DNA of 8,565 bases from an uncultured Alphaproteobacteria bacterium (GTDB taxonomy: Bacteria > Pseudomonadota > Alphaproteobacteria > Rickettsiales > UBA1997): assembly GCA_903898475.1 (NCBI GenBank), contig CAIUFU010000210.1, forward strand, positions 1 through 8,565. Direction: 5' to 3'. Positions 5,618 to 8,565 of the stretch are shown piece after piece (position 1 is the stretch's first letter; every line of letters begins with the position of its first letter). The position numbers and the translations under genes were made by a program. The notes beneath the pieces are model-generated. The model saw only the letters and a list, made by a program, of their open reading frames with translations. It did not search any database and was not told where the DNA came from.

Positions 5618-5635
5618 CTCAATTTCCCACCCTAC

Positions 5636-8497
5636 ATGGAAGAAAAATTCATCAAAGTCACCGGTGCCAAAGAACATAATCTTAAAAATGTCAGCATCGA
5701 AATTCCTAAAAATCAGCTAGTTGTTGTTACGGGACTCAGTGGCTCTGGTAAGTCTTCTTTGGTCTTTGACACCATTTACGCTGAAGGTCAGCGCCGCTTC
5801 ATTGAAAGCCTTTCTTCTTACGCTCGTCAGTTCTTGGACATGCAAGACAAACCCGATGTTGAATCAATTACCGGCCTTTCTCCTTCAATTGCCATCGATC
5901 AAAAAACTACTTCACGCAATCCACGCTCTACAGTTGGAACCGTCACTGAAATTTACGATCACTATCGCCTTTTATTTGCCAGAGTTGGCGTGCCTTATTC
6001 GCCAGAAACCGGGCAACCAATCGAGAGCCAGTCTGCCTCGGTGATGGTTGATAAAATTCTCGACCTACCAAAAAAATCGCGCATTTATTTACTAGCGCCA
6101 ATCGTTCGTGGTCAAAAAGGCGAATATCGCAAAGAGATGATGAATGCCCGCAAACAAGGCTTCCAGCGCATTAAAGTTGACGGAAAAGTTCACGATTTAA
6201 ACGAAATTTTACCTTCTCTCGACAAGAATAAAAAACACGATATCGAAATCATCGTTGATCGCGTGGTAATTGCTGATGATCTTGGAAACAGGCTTGCTGA
6301 CTCGGTTGAAACCGCTTTAAAAATTTCCGAAGGTTTGCTTTACGTTGAAATTGTAAGTCTTCCTGAAGGCACAAAATCTAAACACAAAGCCGGCGACATG
6401 TTAGTCTTTAGTGAAAAATTTTCTTGCCCAGTTTCTGGCTTTACAATTTCTGAAATCGAGCCGCGACTATTTTCTTTCAACTCTCCGTTTGGCGCTTGTA
6501 AACATTGCGATGGCCTTGGAACCGAACTTTATTTTAGCGAAGATTTGGTTGTTGAAGATGAAAACTTAAGCTTAAGAAATGGTGCCATCGTAGTTTGGCA
6601 AGGCGTGCAAGAACGCTTCTACCAACAGGTTCTGCAAGCAATGGCTCTGCATTACGATTTCAGTTTAGATGAGCCTTTCAAAAACCTTTCTCCTGAAGTT
6701 AAGAAAATAATTTTCTACGGAACTAACGGCGAAGAAGTTGAAATTAAAATCGAAGACGGACTCAAAGCCATCAAGGTTAAAAAGACTTTCGAAGGCGTGA
6801 TGAACAGCTTGAAAAAAAGATATTTGGAAAGCGAAAGCGAATCAATGCGTGATGATTTATCAAAATTCCAAACTCTAAAAACTTGCGAAGAATGTCACGG
6901 CCACCGCTTAAATGCCGAGGCTTTGTCAGTTAAAATCGCCGGACTTCACATTGGCGAAGTTAGCAAAATGTCAGTTGAGAGATCAGTGGAATGGTTTGAG
7001 GCTTTAGATTCACAATTAACAAAAATGCAAAGCCAAATTGCTGAACGCCTGCTTAAAGAAATCACGCGCCGCTTGGGTTTCTTGCGCAATGTTGGTTTGG
7101 AATATTTAACCGTAAATCGCCAAGCCGGAACTTTATCGGGCGGTGAAGCGCAAAGAATTCGTTTGGCTTCACAAATTGGCTCAGGACTTTCTGGTGTGCT
7201 TTATGTACTTGACGAACCCTCAATTGGCCTGCATCAATCTGACAATGATAAGTTGATTACCACGCTAAAAAATCTGCGTGATTTAGGAAATTCAGTAATC
7301 GTTGTAGAGCATGACGAAGAAATGATGCGTGAAGCGCAATATTTGATCGACGTTGGACCGAGCGCCGGAATTCACGGTGGTGAAATTATTTCTGCGGGCC
7401 TTCCAAACGATGTAATCAATGATCCAAACAGCATTACCGGCCAATATTTAAGCGGCAAAAAGCAAATCGAAATTCCAAAAAAACGCCGCAAAATTGATCC
7501 AAAAAAAATGATCACTTTGAAAGGCGCTACAATCAACAACTTGAAAAATGTTACGTTGAATTTGCCTTTGAAAATTTTTGCTGCGGTGTCTGGAATCTCC
7601 GGCGGCGGTAAGTCGAGCTTGATTATCAAAACCCTTTATCCGGCTTTGAATAAAATTTTGAACAAAGCCAAGGCAGTTCCAGGACCATTTGAAGCTTTGA
7701 TGGGAACTCACTTCATTGATAAAATTATCGAGATCGATCAATCGCCAATCGGCCGCACGCCTCGTTCTAACCCTTGTACATACGTTGGCGCTTTCACTTT
7801 TATTCGTGAATTTTTCACCAACCTACCTGAATCAAAATCACGCGGCTACAAAGTCGGCAGATTTTCTTTCAACGTAAAAGGTGGACGTTGCGAAACTTGC
7901 CAAGGTGATGGCTTGATCAAAATCGAAATGCACTTCTTGCCAGACGTGTATGTACGTTGCGACACGTGCCACGGCAAACGCTACAACCGCGAGACTTTGG
8001 AGATTAAATACAAAGGTAAGTCAATTTCTGATATTTTAGAAATGACAGCGGATGACGCTGCTGAATTTTTCACAACCATGCCGCACATCTACGACAAATT
8101 TAAATCTTTGTGTGACGTTGGTTTGGGCTACATGCGCATCGGACAAAGCGCTACAACACTTTCGGGCGGTGAAGCACAGCGGATTAAATTGGCAAAAGAG
8201 TTGAGCAGAAAAGCGACTGGCGACACATTGTACATACTTGACGAACCAACAACTGGTCTGCATTTCGAAGATATTAACAAACTTCTAAAAGTGCTGCACA
8301 CCTTGGTTGACGCCGGAAATTCAATTCTAGTAATCGAGCATAACTTAGACGTACTAAAAACCGCCGACCACATCATCGACATCGGTCCATGCGGCGGTGA
8401 AAAAGGCGGCTACATCGTTGCTGAAGGCACTCCGGAAGAAGTGGCAAAAAACAAAAAATCAGTAACGGGAAAATATTTAGCGAAGATTTTGAAGTAA
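5636..8497 (+). CDS. uvrA: UvrA, excinuclease ABC subunit A
   Basis: This full-length 953-residue UvrA contains two ABC ATPase modules. Module I has Walker A GLSGSGKSS (33-41), signature LSGGEAQR (500-507) and Walker B ending DEPS (526-529). Module II has Walker A GISGGGKSS (653-661), signature LSGGEAQR (842-849) and DEPT (869-872). The UvrB-binding and insertion regions lie between about 120 and 260. The C-terminal zinc finger is intact (C752/C755, C775/C778), and a CxxC occurs at 417/420. The first finger reads CPVS at 264-267, so one expected Cys is Ser, with C288/C291 retained; I recall CPVSGFTI as usual in alphaproteobacteria. As a dimer with UvrB, UvrA finds bulky DNA lesions and loads UvrB for nucleotide excision repair. 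The ATG at 5636 gives the usual start MEEKFIKVTGAKEHNLKNV. No partner uvr gene is adjacent. Confidence 0.98.
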   Translation: MEEKFIKVTGAKEHNLKNVSIEIPKNQLVVVTGLSGSGKSSLVFDTIYAEGQRRFIESLSSYARQFLDMQDKPDVESITGLSPSIAIDQKTTSRNPRSTVGTVTEIYDHYRLLFARVGVPYSPETGQPIESQSASVMVDKILDLPKKSRIYLLAPIVRGQKGEYRKEMMNARKQGFQRIKVDGKVHDLNEILPSLDKNKKHDIEIIVDRVVIADDLGNRLADSVETALKISEGLLYVEIVSLPEGTKSKHKAGDMLVFSEKFSCPVSGFTISEIEPRLFSFNSPFGACKHCDGLGTELYFSEDLVVEDENLSLRNGAIVVWQGVQERFYQQVLQAMALHYDFSLDEPFKNLSPEVKKIIFYGTNGEEVEIKIEDGLKAIKVKKTFEGVMNSLKKRYLESESESMRDDLSKFQTLKTCEECHGHRLNAEALSVKIAGLHIGEVSKMSVERSVEWFEALDSQLTKMQSQIAERLLKEITRRLGFLRNVGLEYLTVNRQAGTLSGGEAQRIRLASQIGSGLSGVLYVLDEPSIGLHQSDNDKLITTLKNLRDLGNSVIVVEHDEEMMREAQYLIDVGPSAGIHGGEIISAGLPNDVINDPNSITGQYLSGKKQIEIPKKRRKIDPKKMITLKGATINNLKNVTLNLPLKIFAAVSGISGGGKSSLIIKTLYPALNKILNKAKAVPGPFEALMGTHFIDKIIEIDQSPIGRTPRSNPCTYVGAFTFIREFFTNLPESKSRGYKVGRFSFNVKGGRCETCQGDGLIKIEMHFLPDVYVRCDTCHGKRYNRETLEIKYKGKSISDILEMTADDAAEFFTTMPHIYDKFKSLCDVGLGYMRIGQSATTLSGGEAQRIKLAKELSRKATGDTLYILDEPTTGLHFEDINKLLKVLHTLVDAGNSILVIEHNLDVLKTADHIIDIGPCGGEKGGYIVAEGTPEEVAKNKKSVTGKYLAKILK

Positions 8498-8526
8498 CTT
8501 TCTTGCTGTCACTATTCTCTCTCCAA

Positions 8527-8565
8527 GTCATGCTGAGCTTGTCGAAGCATGATTCTGGCCCGTGC
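8527..8565. repeat. Family B repeat, arm copy cut by the window end
   Basis: Positions 8527-8555 match the left arm of the family B hairpin (4087-4115) at 28 of 29 positions, differing only as GAGCTT against GAGCCT. It starts 29 nt after the uvrA stop. A complementary right arm, if present, would lie beyond the window; only 10 nt of a possible loop are visible. Confidence 0.85.

Larger units (their letters stand above)
5298..5635. other. 338-nt pstS-uvrA intergenic region with multiple hairpins
   Basis: No gene is supported here. In order it holds a weak terminator-like hairpin (5330-5357); a cluster of overlapping inverted repeats at 5378-5446; perfect palindromes at 5460-5475 and 5500-5509; a strong intrinsic terminator (5529-5562); a near-palindrome (5564-5583); and a putative uvrA promoter (5589-5617). 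In the 5378-5446 cluster AACTAAC (5393-5399) pairs with GTTAGTT (5424-5430), enclosing ATGG/CCAT. Alternatively TAACCATGG (5396-5404) pairs with CCATGGTTA (5438-5446). These two folds exclude each other. CCATGG occurs three times between 5399 and 5551. The part from 5358 to 5562 may be a long pstS 3' UTR or a separate small RNA; the sequence does not decide between them. Confidence 0.7.

Overview
The window reads as chromosomal DNA of a moderately AT-rich Gram-negative bacterium, most likely an alphaproteobacterium. Three things suggest this. The hisZ tail has the short alphaproteobacterial form. UvrA carries CPVSGFTI in its first zinc finger and GGGKS in its second Walker A, variants I associate with that class. 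BamA and a periplasmic PstS show two membranes. No closer placement is possible from sequence reading alone. I see no phage, plasmid, transposase, CRISPR, rRNA or tRNA signal; this is mostly conserved housekeeping DNA.

Layout: the 3' end of hisZ (+) meets, with overlapping stop codons, a leftward block of three genes. In transcription order these are bamA (outer-membrane protein insertase), corA (Mg2+/divalent cation channel) and a small DUF1640/CCDC90-type coiled-coil membrane protein. A 31-bp-arm hairpin repeat separates bamA from corA. A 259-nt divergent spacer between bamA and pstS holds a second, unrelated hairpin repeat with 35-bp arms. Rightward, pstS (periplasmic phosphate-binding protein, without pstCAB beside it) is followed by a 338-nt spacer and then uvrA (nucleotide excision repair). 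The window ends inside another copy of the second repeat family.

The genes share no single pathway: histidine biosynthesis control, cation transport, outer-membrane assembly, phosphate uptake and DNA repair lie side by side. The one functional pairing worth a thought is corA with the DUF1640 gene, because eukaryotic relatives of the latter are linked to the mitochondrial calcium uniporter.

The least explained DNA is the pstS-uvrA spacer. It holds a weak terminator-like hairpin just after pstS, about 170 nt rich in mutually pairing CCATGG-containing segments and palindromes, a strong intrinsic terminator at 5529-5562, and then a plausible uvrA promoter. It could be a long structured pstS 3' UTR, a separate small RNA, or the remains of a small gene. 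I found no convincing new multi-gene system here.
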